Shown in pieces: positions 49,853 through 62,442 of a stretch of DNA of 64,000 nucleotides. Every line of letters starts with the position of its first letter. Within the stretch, counting starts at the first letter, position 1. Source of the DNA: Auanema rhodensis. Lineage: Eukaryota; Nematoda; Chromadorea; Rhabditida; Rhabditidae. Position numbers and translations under genes: made by a program. A model generated the notes under the pieces. That model had not been told where the DNA came from. It made no database searches and saw nothing but the letters and a program-made list of their open reading frames with translations. The stretch spans positions 10,178,131-10,242,130 of the forward strand of contig OZ059894.1 of the NCBI GenBank assembly GCA_964057225.1, in the 5' to 3' direction.

Positions 49853-52362
49853 TATTAGATAGTATAAATTCTTTTTGTCTATTTTTAATTCTATTTATTT
49901 AATTATTATTAATATATGTTATAATTTCTTATTTGTATAGTAATTATAATAAACATAATTATAATTTTTTTGGAAAAGAATAATTAATTATTCTTTATAT
50001 ATTAATAAAAATGGATTTAACAACAAAAAAAAAAGAAGATAGAACAACCGACTAACATCAAAAAAAAAATTAAAATGAATGTCTCACGTGGTAATGACGT
50101 GACACAGCGCATTATGCGAATAAAGCTTAACCAATGAATAAATCATTCGTCAATTTACGATGTAAATGGTTTAAAAACGTCAAAACAATATGAATTTCTA
50201 AAAAAAAAAAAAAGAATTTGGTAATAATCTCTTTGAAAAGGTAAGAAGTCATTTTAAATATTTTGAATTCTTAAAGGGAATGAATGAGAATAGATGTGTT
50301 CCACTGTTCGTTTTCAGAAATTGGTCGCATGTCCTCCTCCATTAAGAAGAAAGGTACTTGTGGCTGACAATTCAATTTCAAATCGAGAACATGGTATGAT
50401 AGAACAAAAAAAAACTTTTCTTCTAATGACTTCAAACTAAGCTTACTAAAATGCTTTTTTCAAGTTCTCACTTTTTAGGGGGAGAATTGAAATGAAAACC
50501 AATGCCATAGTGGTTGTACTGAAAATGAGAAGAAAAATGAAATTTCAGTCTAGTTTTCAAACTAAAACAGAAGATTTTTAGTGATGAAGGCAGATATGAC
50601 ACAGAGAGAGAGAGAGAAAGAGAGAGGAGAGTAAGGGAATAAAAAACTTTTTTTGCCATGTTGCTTGGCATAGTAGAATATTTACATTGATGAGGAAATA
50701 AGATGAAGTTTGATGATGTCGTCATCACATTACGTGATATTCTCGTATTATTTTCTATTTTTTTCTTAAATTTTCCATAAAATATTTAAATTTCTAACTT
50801 TCATATGTTAAGATAACAAAAATCTTTGTCGTTTTTAACAAAGAAAAAGTTGCAAAGCTCATGTCAAACTGCTCGACTTTTTCAAGATTACACGGAGAAA
50901 AATAGAGAAATGAATCCCGTTTCTTTTGAATTTCAATGCAAAAAATATTTTTAAACCCAACAGAGAGAGAGAGAGAGAAGGGGTGACATAGATAGAGAGA
51001 AAGAGAGAGAGAATGATCGAAGACATCTTAACAAATTTGATATTTCAATTTTGTAAACATGGATAAAAAATAGTTTAGAAGAGAAAAAACGTTAAATTCT
51101 TAACTTTCCTTCTTTAAAATATTTAAATTTTCAGTTATTTTATGTGAAGTTTGTACAAAATATGAAAAGACTAAGAGAATTTCTTGATTATAAACAATTT
51201 ATTTGAGAAGGCTTGACTGAACAACCGGAAATTAGTAAGAAAATTCATCCCTCATTTACTTTTCAGAAAGATTAAAAAATATTTTATATTTTACTATGAT
51301 TTTTGAAATAACGTTATAATCCAACATCACATGAAGATGTTACTAAAACATTAAGTTCATTGAGCATTTGCTACTGGCTTAAACTAAAAACTTTAAAACT
51401 TGATTAAAAGCTTAAAGCTGGGATTTTATTGAACTTATTCATAAAATAAAAAAAAATTTTAATTTATTAACTGTTAACTTGGAAAGAAAGCTGAACAAAT
51501 GAAAGACTAGAGAAATCTGAAAATGAGCTCAGAGTTAGAGAGAGAGAGATAGAAAGAGAGATAGAGGACGCTTCAGGATCAAGAGAAGTAGTGGAAAAGC
51601 TATTGATAATAAGCAATTTTATCCTTCAATCCAACAATACATCCTTTTCTTTTTGAAAAGAAAACAAAAAAAAAGATTTTGAAGCCTTGAAGTTGAAGAA
51701 TATTACCGAAAGCGTGATATCATAAGGAACTGAAAATCTTTTTTTTTCTTCTCAACAAATGAAATATTACTACTTTACTTTATGAAATTATTATTTCTAT
51801 ATATATATATATATAAAGAAAAAATTATTTTTTTACTTTCAAAATTTAATTTGAAAAATGAAAATTAAATTTTACATTCATTCATTGATTGCATGATCTT
51901 TCTTTTTCTTTTTTTTTTTGAAGACAACTACGTCATGAATCAAATGTTTCAATCAAAATATAAATGATCTGAAGAATAGGAAAATATCTTATTTTTACTC
52001 AAAAAATAAAGAAATTTGAGATATTCTCACTGAAAATGGAATATTTCAAAGCGAATTGAGATAGATAGACGACGAGACTGACCGCGTGCTCTATGCTTGT
52101 CTTCTATTCTGAGCACATCGGAAGATATGGAGAAAAAGAGCTTTAGTAAGGGAAGTTTTTGGTAATGAATTCTGAAGAGAAATGAAGGATGAAGATGTTC
52201 GACGACCGTAGAGATTGCGATCATTAGCAATTTCAGGCGAATGAATAAGAGTTCAAAAAATTCTCTCAAACGATATGAGAAAATGTATGGGAAAATGAAA
52301 CGTTGTGAGCATCATGGTTAGTGCGAAAAGATAAAGATGAAAAGAAAAATAAGAATGAAATT

Positions 52363-52418
52363 AGAAAGAGATAGAGAGATAGAAAGAGAGAAAGAGAAAG
52401 AGAGAGAGAGAGAGAGAG
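52363..52418. repeat. GA microsatellite
   Basis: An interrupted GA/GAAA array on the plus strand. A further short GA array lies at about 52733-52752. Confidence 0.9.
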
Positions 52419-53152
52419 TCTTAGAGAAGATTGAAAAAGCTTATTTGGATGTTCAATCCAAAATTTCATGTATTTCAGATTATGACATGATGATGTGATA
52501 GTCATCATATTCATCATCATCCGTTTTTCCACCAATGAATCCTGAATACATACATGTATAACCTACAATCTCTGGTAGATGTTGATGTAGAAACTCAAGT
52601 TCTTCATGAATAATTCGAAGAAAAAAAGATTATTAGGAAGAAGAGGTTTCAATACTTCTGTATTCCAAAAGGCAAGATAACTTTAAGCAGCAGCAAGTTA
52701 TGATTGAAGTTTGATCATGAAAAGATGGAGATAGAGAGAGAGAGAGAGAGAGATGTGTTTTCCCTTCTATTTATATCAAATAAGATATTATAAATTATTG
52801 ATGAATGATATAATATCCTAAACTATATATACATAGTATAGAATAATGTTTTCTAACTAATACTATCATTGTTTTCAATCAGTTCTTGCCCTTGTCATCA
52901 TAAATCTCCATGTTATTGCACTTTCTCAATGTTTTTTTTTATTTTTTTGACCAAAAAAAAGCTGTGCATATAGCGATGATCAAGCTATTTCTGAAGCAAG
53001 TAATGTGATCTGATGATGAAATAAGAGATTTTGTTGATTTGTATGGTAGAAAAGTGATAGAAAAAAGACTAAACTAATGAAAGAATAAATTATTATCTTT
53101 TTTGAGTTTAAAAAGATAAAACAAATGAAAAATACATATGTATATCTATCTA

Positions 53153-53154
<2 letters not shown>

Positions 53155-53187
<33 letters not shown>
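53155..53187. repeat. (TA)n microsatellite
   Basis: A perfect TA array preceded by CTAT units. A GAT array lies downstream at about 53717-53758. Confidence 0.9.
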
Positions 53188-53190
<3 letters not shown>

Positions 53191-53557
53191 ATGAAATACT
53201 GATTGAAAGGCGGAAGTAGAAAGAGGGGGAAGTTGAATATGATATAATAAAATGAAAAATCACTCAAATCAGATTGTATGCATGTACATAAGAAGAATAT
53301 TTCACATAGTTAAAGAGGATATAGAGAGATACAGAGAGAAAGAGAAAGAGAGAGAGATGTAAAGAAAGAGAGGAATATGGTATGAAAGAAGAAACATGAA
53401 AGGTAAGGAGCACCTAAGTGATGAAGCATGTATCATCATTGAACTCATGTCATGTGAACGGAAAACTTCGAATATGAACCAATGTTTCGATGTCATCATG
53501 ATCTGAAGAAGATGATGAAGAATAGGTAGTTGTTCTCTTACCCTTCCGTACATAAAC

Positions 53558-53590
<33 letters not shown>

Positions 53591-54179
53591 TATTTTAAAA
53601 TGGAAATTGAGATATGAAATTGATATGTAGTCATCAACTGGTTGTCACATGAATCCAAGAGGAAGACAATAAAATTTTAAAACTGGAAGAATGAAAGTGA
53701 ACAATTTAGGAAGTATGATAATGATAATGATGAGGATGATGATGATGATGATGACGATTATTGGTAGGATTTATCAACATTTCAAAAAACTTTAAATGAT
53801 TTTATTCGTTTGTTAATCTTTCTTAATTTTCTTTTAAAGAGATTGAACTTAACGGTCAGTTAATATAGATAGAGGAAGAGCAAAGAACATCCATAAATGT
53901 TACTTGAGATTAATAATGTCAATAGAACTCTTATTACAATGCTGAATAGATGAAAGCTTATGAGGTAATAAAAGCTGAACAAGTTTTTAGAATATCTTAT
54001 CTCTTAATTGAATTATCTCTTAATTGAATTGAAAAAGAAAAGTTAAAAAAGAAATTGGAATTTTGGAAGAAAAACGGAAAAATTGCAACCGTTCTTGGTC
54101 AGTTGACATGAGAAAATGAACAATCATATTCCAGCGTGTTCCCACGTATATAAAATATTTGGATTAAGAAAAGGGAAAT

Positions 54180-54182
<3 letters not shown>

Positions 54183-54221
<39 letters not shown>
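54183..54221. repeat. (GA)n microsatellite
   Basis: A pure GA array of about 39 bp on the plus strand. Confidence 0.95.
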
Positions 54222-54222
<1 letters not shown>

Positions 54223-55502
54223 GGACAAAGAAACGTGCCGAGAGAAATACTAAAGGGGAATGTGAATTACAAGAAAAAAAGAGGAATAATAGAAACGTAT
54301 TACAGCGTAACAAGTAATGAAATAGTTATATATGTATATGAAAATAATAAAATTTATTAAGAAAGAATGATATAGGGTGAGAGAGATCAATAGAGAGAAA
54401 GAGTCATATGCAGATCAGAGGAGATATCGAAGAAGAGCGTATCCAGGGAAACGATTGGTCTGTTTCAACATGCATATACATACATATATGTACATAATAT
54501 AAGTTACTTTGTAATTAAAAAGTCAAAAAAGGCGAAGAAAAGTGATGAAAATCTTGGTTGAAACTAACGGTTCGTCAGGCTGTTGCTGGAAGACGAAAGA
54601 TGATGAAGTCAAATGTGGTAGACATGTCGTTCGAGGACAACCAATGCAACATTCATCACGGCAAACACCAAAAATCGGAGATCATTTACGTTTCAGGAAA
54701 TTTACGGATGGCTTTCTCAATTCATTTCTTCATGTTTGCTTCTAACTCCTGACTGCTTTTTCTTTTCTTCTATGTCATAGTTCTGGAAGGAAATCTAGGT
54801 GCAGATTCCAATGCTCGATGAATATCCTTATTGTTCTCATAGAATATGCTGTAAGAACATTATGACCCAAGGTGAGTAAGAAGTAAACTGAAAAGGAGGC
54901 AAAGATCCTGTCGTCGATTGGAAAGCAATAGCAGCAACAGCAGTAGTAGTAGCACTAGTACTAGAATCATCAGCACAGCAGCAGCAGCAGCCAATTGTTA
55001 CCAGAGGGCTTAACTGCAGAAAAAGTAAGAACTCGAAAATGAGCAGTATCACCCGATAAAATTAAATTTTTTTTTGCATCTCTCCAATTTTTCTCAGCAC
55101 AATTGAAGATTGTGAGATTAAATGTTTGTTGTTGTATAATTAAGTAAACAATGATAAAAACAAATTTTTATTTGTCTATATATATAGTTAAATATATATA
55201 TATATATATAGTTAGATATACACATATATATATAAAAATTGAAATAAATGTATGAGCAATTGAACGTTAACAAGGATAACCATGATCTAGAATAACTGCT
55301 TTTCATAGTTTCTCTCTTTCTTCTTCCTTCCACTTACGAATAACTAAACGGAAAAGAAGGAAGAAGAAAAGAAAACAATATGTATATTAACTATATGATA
55401 TATAGTTAATTTACACAAATGTTCTTAAATTTTATACACAAACGACAAGTACAATCGAAGGCACCCTGAGCAGTGTGCATTCACCATTAAAACCGAGGCA
55501 AA

Positions 55503-55507
55503 AGAGA

Positions 55508-55548
<41 letters not shown>

Positions 55549-55722
55549 TAGAAAGAGGAAAAGAAGTTTAAGGAGAAATATGTAAGAGAGAGAAAGCAAG
55601 AAAGAGAGAGAGAGAGATAGAGAGAGAGAGGAGAAGTTGAAAATAAAAAAAAAACAAATATGAGAAACTAGATAATACTAAGATAAAATTTTTGTATTAA
55701 TATATATATATATATATATATA
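55503..55722. repeat. GA arrays followed by a TA array
   Basis: GA arrays lie at about 55503-55545 and 55590-55631, and a TA array at about 55700-55722. A further interrupted GA block is at about 56008-56067, just past the 3' end of gar-3. Confidence 0.9.
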
Positions 55723-56306
55723 AAATAAAAAATATATGTATATAATACAGTATAAAAATGAATATTTTGTACTATATTATACATTTTTCTTACTAATTAA
55801 TACTATCTATATCGAATACTGCTGCATAGAACCCGTAAAGGACAATTCTAATACATATAAAAAAATATTTTGAATAATGATTGAGCGTCAATTTAAAAAA
55901 ATTTGTCAAGAGATACAGAACGAAATATAATTTTTTTCAAATTTCAAAAGACAATTGTGTAATACAAGTCATGGTGAACTGACCGAAGGAGGAGAGTCTA
56001 AAGATAGTGAGAGTGAGAGAGAGAGAGAATGAGAGAGTGAGAGGGAGTGAGAGAGAGAGAGAGAGAAATTTATATATATTATTTACTATTTTAAGTGATT
56101 ATAATACTATAAATAGATAGCGAGAGAGAGGAAAATGAATTTGTGGAAAAAAACTGAAAATGAGATGTGATTAAAGAAAAATATTTTCCCATTTCTGTGT
56201 CAAACAGTAATGTCTACAGTAGACGAAAATAACACAGAAAAGAAATAAATTGAGAAAAAAATGACAAAGACGATGGTGGTGATGAAGTTGGTGAAAAAGA
56301 AAGTTA

Positions 56307-59300
56307 TCAGCATTGACGCCTGATGTAAGCATTCCGACTAATGTTCGGCCTTTCAGCTCCATATTTGCAGCGTAAAATGCGCTGATATGTATGTCGAAAT
56401 CTGAAAATATTAATATAGGAAGTATAATATTTATTATTTCATTTAACAGCTGATAATAAAATAAAATTTTATATGAACTGTTAATGAGAGGAATGAGGTG
56501 TAAGGGTGGAGGTGGGTGATGAAGTGAAGGGAGGAAGAGAAACTACTTCTTACCTGGCATTACATAATGCATAGCATAATGGATTAATTGTGGAATTAAT
56601 ATAGCAAAGACAGTAACTGATTTGAAATAACGTATCCGGAATAGTTTTTGGAAAAAATGCTTCCCAACAGACGATTACTATAAATATTTTATTGTTAATT
56701 ATGCTAATTATAAGTACATATATATAATAAAATAAAATATTTCTTACAATTATATGGAGTCCATGTTACTATGAAGGCACATAAGATAGCAGATAGTGTT
56801 TTTGCTGCTTTACTTTCTTGTTTTCTTTCATTCTTCTTCCGTTCTTTCTCACTTTTACGATCATTAACTGAAGAAAACCCTTTTAAAAGACGCCCGTTTT
56901 TCGTTGGAGAGGTAGTTTCTGAAGGAAGACGAATTTCTTCTTCAAAACTCTAAAACATGGGTGCACATACCTTTTTGGCTTACACGCTTTGTAACTTCAT
57001 TAGCATGTTCTGTGATTATTTCACTTTTTGATCGAATTGGATTCTCTGTTCGACTGAAATATATATTTATATATTATATATATATATATAGTATATATTA
57101 ATTATAAATAAATTAAAAATTAAAAATTAAACTAAATGCAGCCGTTATATGAATTTGAAATAAATGAAATAAGGAAATGCGCGATGGGTGTGATTTAACA
57201 CGTCTCATATAAGCATTATGCTAATTAATATTTTATAAATGAAATATCGATTAATTTACATTTTTATAAGAATTTTAAATAAAAAATCATGATTTATAGA
57301 AATATTTTAAATAAAAACTTAAAATATAATTTGTAAAAACATACTCTAATACTGGAGATTCACAACTGCTTAATCTAACACTTGGTCGTGCTCCTTCATC
57401 TTTTAATTCAATTAAAACCTTTGAAAGAAAATAGTTAGTTTAAAGAGGAAGAAATTCTTATTTACGGTATAAGTATCCAAAGCTGGCCTATCAGGTCGAT
57501 CTCGTGATCGAAATCTGTACGAACCATTCCTGGGGCTGTTCTCTACATGAGTTTCAGCTGATTGAGTATCCTGAATACATGAAATATTAATGAGATGCTT
57601 CTCATAACCAACGACTTACATCAGTTGGAGGCATCGGACTACATGTGGGGCTAGTATTCTTCCGTTTTGACGTATAAAGTGATGATGACATTGATGTATC
57701 ATCAACATTCACAACAGCAGCTTCAGAACTTTCTTCTGAAGACGTCTGCGAACGTCCAGTACAGTAACGCAACCAAGAAGCTCGTGTTCGACTTCCAATA
57801 GTTCTGTAAAACTCAATCAATGAGAACAACGTTGTATGAAAATGCTCTTACGGCTTGTTCTGAGACAAAGAGAAGGACCATGTATGCTTTTTCACAGAAC
57901 CCGATCTCTCATTCTTGATTATGGAGTTAGCGGATGTATCTCGTCGAATTGATCGCCGTGGAAACTGAAAAGTGTTGAATAATTGTCACAAACTTATAGA
58001 AATGAATAAATTAAATGAAAAAAAGAAATTAAAGAAATTCTTAGATCGGTCAAGCAGTCAAGCAAGTGTTGGGTACTTCATTTCATACCAATAAGCTAAT
58101 AACAAGAATAGAAAAATGTATAAAATGGTCTCTAAATCATGCTTAAAATTGGTGAAAAGGTTGAAATGTATTTGAAAAAAGAGAGGGAGAGAGAGTGCTA
58201 TTCTCAGATGTTTACCTTCCTAGGCTCGGATATTGCCCTTCGGGCTTTGCTATGGTTGTTAGTAGAGTAGTACTAGAGTGAAACAAAATTTTTATTTCAC
58301 ATAATATAATAAATTTAAATTATTTTTATCTTACTATTAATATAATTTTAGTTTTGAAGTTTTAAGTTTAAGAGATTAAAACTTGAATACAAACCTGTGA
58401 AGCTTGAAGTTTTCCAAATTCTTTTTGTCTTTTCTGTGTTTCGCGATAAACTCGAAAATACAGAATAATCATTATAGTAACCGGCAAATAGAAAGCTGCT
58501 ATAGCTGTACCAACGGTTACATAAGGATTTGTTTCTAAAAACTGTACAACACATGTACCCGGTTCCACAGTGAACTTTCCTTAAAAAATAAGTTTAGTTT
58601 AATGCTGTTTAATGCTTTAAGTTTTATTTAAAAAATTACCTTCTATATATGGCCAACTAATAATCCATGGTGGCCAAAGAATAGTTGATATAATATAAGT
58701 ACAGGCTATCATAGTCAGTGCTTTTTTTGTTGTTCTTCTGTAAAAATAAAGGTATTGTTGTATCATTTTGTTATAGCTTGAGTTAAAAGCATAAGTTCAA
58801 GCGTGAGTTCCAGAATAAGCTTTAACATACCTGGGCCTATATGACAATGGCCTCGTGACAGAAAAGTATCTATCGAAAGAAATTAATAATAGATTCAATA
58901 CAGAAGCATTACTCATTAGATAATCCACACATAACCTAATAACATATAAGATATACTATATCGTATAGTTAGAGCAATATTACCAAAACTGGCACATGGT
59001 ATATCCAATACCCCATGACCGCATAGCTGAGTAATAAGTCATCAAAGGTATTGAAATCATACCTTCAAAACTCAGAAATTAAAGTTAAATCGATGAAAAA
59101 TTAAAAGTTACCGATAGCAACATCAGCAACAGCTAAAGAAAACAGAAAGTAATTACTAATTGTTTGAAGCTGTTTATCGATTTTGAAGCTGATCATCACC
59201 TGAAAAGGACAAATCGTATTCATGAAGCTTTTTCAAATAGCTTGAATAGCTAGCTGACCATCAAGTTTCCGACTGTCGTCAGAATTGAGAAAATGGCTCC

Positions 59301-59699
59301 AATCACGATGATAGCTGCTACCAAGGACTCCTCTCCATACCCGGCCTCTGTGGATAGTGGCATCAAGTCGGAACCGCTGTCCAATGCATCCGGAAACGCT
59401 GTCGTCGTATTTCCGGCAGTCGATTCTAACGCCTTAAATTTATTTTTTTGAGTATATATGCATGTACGTAGCTAAAGATATTATAATTTTTGATTATTCA
59501 AATATTATTAACTATATATAGTATATAGATAATGATGATAAATCATTTTGAAAATGAAATAAAGTTGTTTTAAATGCTGAAACATACAAATTTGAAAAAA
59601 AAAACATTAAATTACCTTCATTACGAGATGGAATAATTGCGTATTTCGGAAGGAAAGTGAGAGGGATGGGCCCTCAGAGGGCTGAATAGCCCCGGCCAT
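56307..59699 (-). CDS. gar-3: Muscarinic acetylcholine receptor, GAR-3 type
   Basis: Class A GPCR for acetylcholine. The GAR-3 branch matches M1/M3/M5 and insect mAChR-A, which signal through Gq. Exons (minus): 59699-59616, 59432-59259, 59199-59112, 59062-58984, 58935-58831, 58737-58640, 58579-58395, 58272-58216, 57964-57852, 57803-57620, 57570-57466, 57418-57345, 57053-56971, 56918-56748, 56677-56554, 56400-56307, giving 605 aa, close to worm GAR-3. Visible features: glycosylation sites in the N-terminus, TM1 about 66-90, the orthosteric Asp146 in [23 protein letters not shown] at 163-165, [20 protein letters not shown]-like [13 protein letters not shown] in TM5, a long Ser/Arg-rich third loop (about 255-515), TM6 ending FIVTWTPYN, and TM7 [16 protein letters not shown]. 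The C-tail is short ([19 protein letters not shown]). The exon junction before TM6 is ambiguous (see findings). A splice acceptor near 59711 suggests a 5'UTR exon upstream. Confidence 0.96.
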
Positions 59700-60072
59700 T
59701 AAATCTGGCCTAAAAAATTCAAATAAAAATAATATAATTAACATTTAAAAAATATAATTTAAAATATCTACAGTTGTCATTCTATCAAAATGAGCATAAA
59801 ACATCGTATAAACAGGATTATATAAGCTAAGATTGATAAGATTTCACAGAAATTGGCACAACCGCTCCTTAACGACAATACGTTAAAAATGAAAGTGTGG
59901 GGGGGGAGGAGGTTAGTTTACGTAAAATTTCACGTGAAAATGGGCACGAAAGAAGTTTGAGTCATGCCTGAGAAATTTAAAAATATTTATATTTAGCGTT
60001 CAATTATAGAATAACGAAAATATTTTGTAAAACATGAAGAGAAATAGAAAAGAAGAGAAGTTAGAAAATAAT

Positions 60073-60190
60073 GAAGAAAGAAAGAGAGAAAGAGAGAGAA
60101 AAAGAGAGAGAGAGATTGAGAGAATATTAACTTTTCTTCTTAGTTACTCTTTCTACTTCTAACCTCTCTCTCTCTCTCTCTCTCTCTCTG
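60073..60190. repeat. Inverted GA / CT microsatellite pair
   Basis: A GA array (about 60073-60121) and a CT array (about 60163-60190) lie about 40 bp apart in opposite orientation on the plus strand. The arms could pair as a hairpin in single-stranded DNA or RNA. Confidence 0.85.
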
Positions 60191-62394
60191 TTTCTTTCTT
60201 ATTTTATCCTCCATCATCTTTTCTTTTATCATCTCCAAATCCCTTTACCCTTATTATTCCATATATTTTTCTTCTTATTATACATGTTTCTATTACTTTT
60301 ACACAAGATCTTTTCAATAATACAGATAAATTTTGAAAAATTAAAATATTTTTTGTTTTATAAAACGAAAAATGAACTAAATACATACTGTGATATATGA
60401 AATATGCTTCAATAAATTTCAAAATTCAGCTGTTATTTTCTTTTAAAAATTTTTGTTTCTTTTGAAAATCGGAAAAGATTTAATATTTTTATAAAATAAA
60501 AATAAATGAAATGTGAATGTACTTCACAGACCATTTTTGTCGATTTTTTTGGTCGTGAAGCTATTTCTGGTAAGCTTAATGTCCACTTAGATGCTAGTTG
60601 AAGGGCCAGTCAGTCAATCAAAACCATCTATAGCATTGAGGAACAAGAAAATTGTGGATTTCACGTAAAAAGAATAGAAAGTAAGTAAAGAAGGAGCAGT
60701 TGGATAGCCCTAGTGAGGTGGTCTCATAAATTTTCCGGATGAGAGAACAGAAAAAATCATGTTCCGGTAGATTGTCTTCGTTTGTAGGTTCTGTTGATGT
60801 TGTCCAGCATGTGAGACACATTATAAAATGAAGTTCCCGGTTTGAAAAATCATCAAAAATCATCAAAAATTATTAAAAATGGTCCAAATATTGAACTTTT
60901 TCTTTAAATTTTGTAAAAATATTTCAAAAAAGGTTAAACATATTCACATGTTTTAAGGTATGTTCAACTTTGCAAATATGTTCTAACGAACTTTGTCGTT
61001 CTAACAAATCAAGCTGCAGAGAGCCAGGGTTTCAAGCTGGTGTACTGCAGTTGTAAGTTCTAAGTTGGAAAAGCCAAACTCGTAAATTCATCATGATGAC
61101 ATAAGCACGTGTGGCATTGTAGTTGTATTCGCAAATGAATGTGTATGATAGTTAGTTTGAAAGATTTCTATTGAATAAGCTTATATTTCATCTGACTTGT
61201 CGGAACATCAAAGTTAAAGAATAGAAGTGAAGCAAGAAAGACATGTGGTTTGAGTTGGATGATGATGACGATGATGAGTGAATATATGATGAATGATAGG
61301 TAATAGTGAATAAGCAGATGAATAAAGATGATGGGTTCACATATCAAAGAAGATTTAAAGATATTTGAAAAGTCAAAGAAATAAAGAGAAAATCAGATGA
61401 AGAGATGAATGTGAGTCAATGTAGTATGAAAGAAGAAGAAGAAGAAGAACAAACTCATACGATTGCAAGTCATTCAAAGATAAAATTGTTCATTTTCTTG
61501 AGAAAAAATACATTTCATTGTAAATAAGTTGAAGAAAAAAAAATTTTTTTCGTGTTCTGCAAGAAAAAAAAAAGAAAAAAGCTATAAAGATCTAGAATTG
61601 GGCTTTATGCTATGACTGATGTACATGCCTAATAGAATGACCGTTAGATGACCTGAGACAAGCTTCTTGTAAGATGTGCTGCACATGTCAAAGACATGCT
61701 TGTGACACTGTTAATACCAGTTTATGAGAGTTTAAGCATTTCAAAACCTAAAATGCTTAAAGCAAACGAAGTGTGTATGATCTTAAGATTGAAAACAGAT
61801 TTCAAAATAACGTAGGACTGCTTGGGGTTGAACTTCATCAGGTATGAAAAGCATGAACTATGAAGTTGGAGGGCAATTGTGCACACCGAGAAAATCAGAG
61901 AAATGATCTTGAGCATGCTCATCAAAGCTGGTTTTTCGGAAGAAAAGGTTAATTGTGCTAAGTGAAATTCAGTAGTTTTCCTGCTCAGAATAAATGAATA
62001 AGTGCTGCAACTAAATAACATTCTCCTCCGAGAAGTGCAAGCTTCCAGAAAGAGCACAAAACTGATGAATAAGCTGGGTAGAAAGTGGGAGAAGGTGATG
62101 GCTGTGAATCGACGACGAAAGGCAGATAGAAAGGGAGAGAGAGAGAGAGAATGAGAAGGAGAAGGAGAGAAAGAGAGAGACCGATCGAGCATGACAACAA
62201 GCTCACAACGCATCTTAAGACATTTGAAGGCTTTTAAGGTCTGAAACCCAAAGTAGTAGGAGTCTCATACTTCCTATAATACGATCTTCTTCTTCTTCAA
62301 AAAAAAAAAAGAAATTAGAATAGTATAGATTATTGATTTTTAATTATAATATATACTATCATATGTATAGTAAGCAGTTATACTGAAATAACAG

Positions 62395-62398
<4 letters not shown>

Positions 62399-62439
<41 letters not shown>
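62399..62439. repeat. (GA)n microsatellite
   Basis: A pure GA array of about 40 bp. A CT array follows at about 63058-63087. Confidence 0.95.

Positions 62440-62442
<3 letters not shown>

Larger units (their letters stand above)
48285..56306. other. Spacer between lmd-3 and gar-3, microsatellite-rich
   Basis: This probably holds further 5' exons or the promoter of lmd-3. One candidate minus-strand exon ends at 52083 with a GTCAGT donor in phase 1 (frame ending RIEDKHRAR). It would join the alternative acceptor before 48282 and keep frame. The patches at about 54540-54745 and 54840-55040 have balanced composition and open frames on both strands. All else is AT-rich or simple repeat. Confidence 0.45.

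Noticed and set aside
56971-57053. Joining gar-3 exon 57053-56971 to an acceptor at 56950
   Set aside because: That combination gives an in-frame stop within three codons. The acceptor before 56918 keeps frame into TM6.
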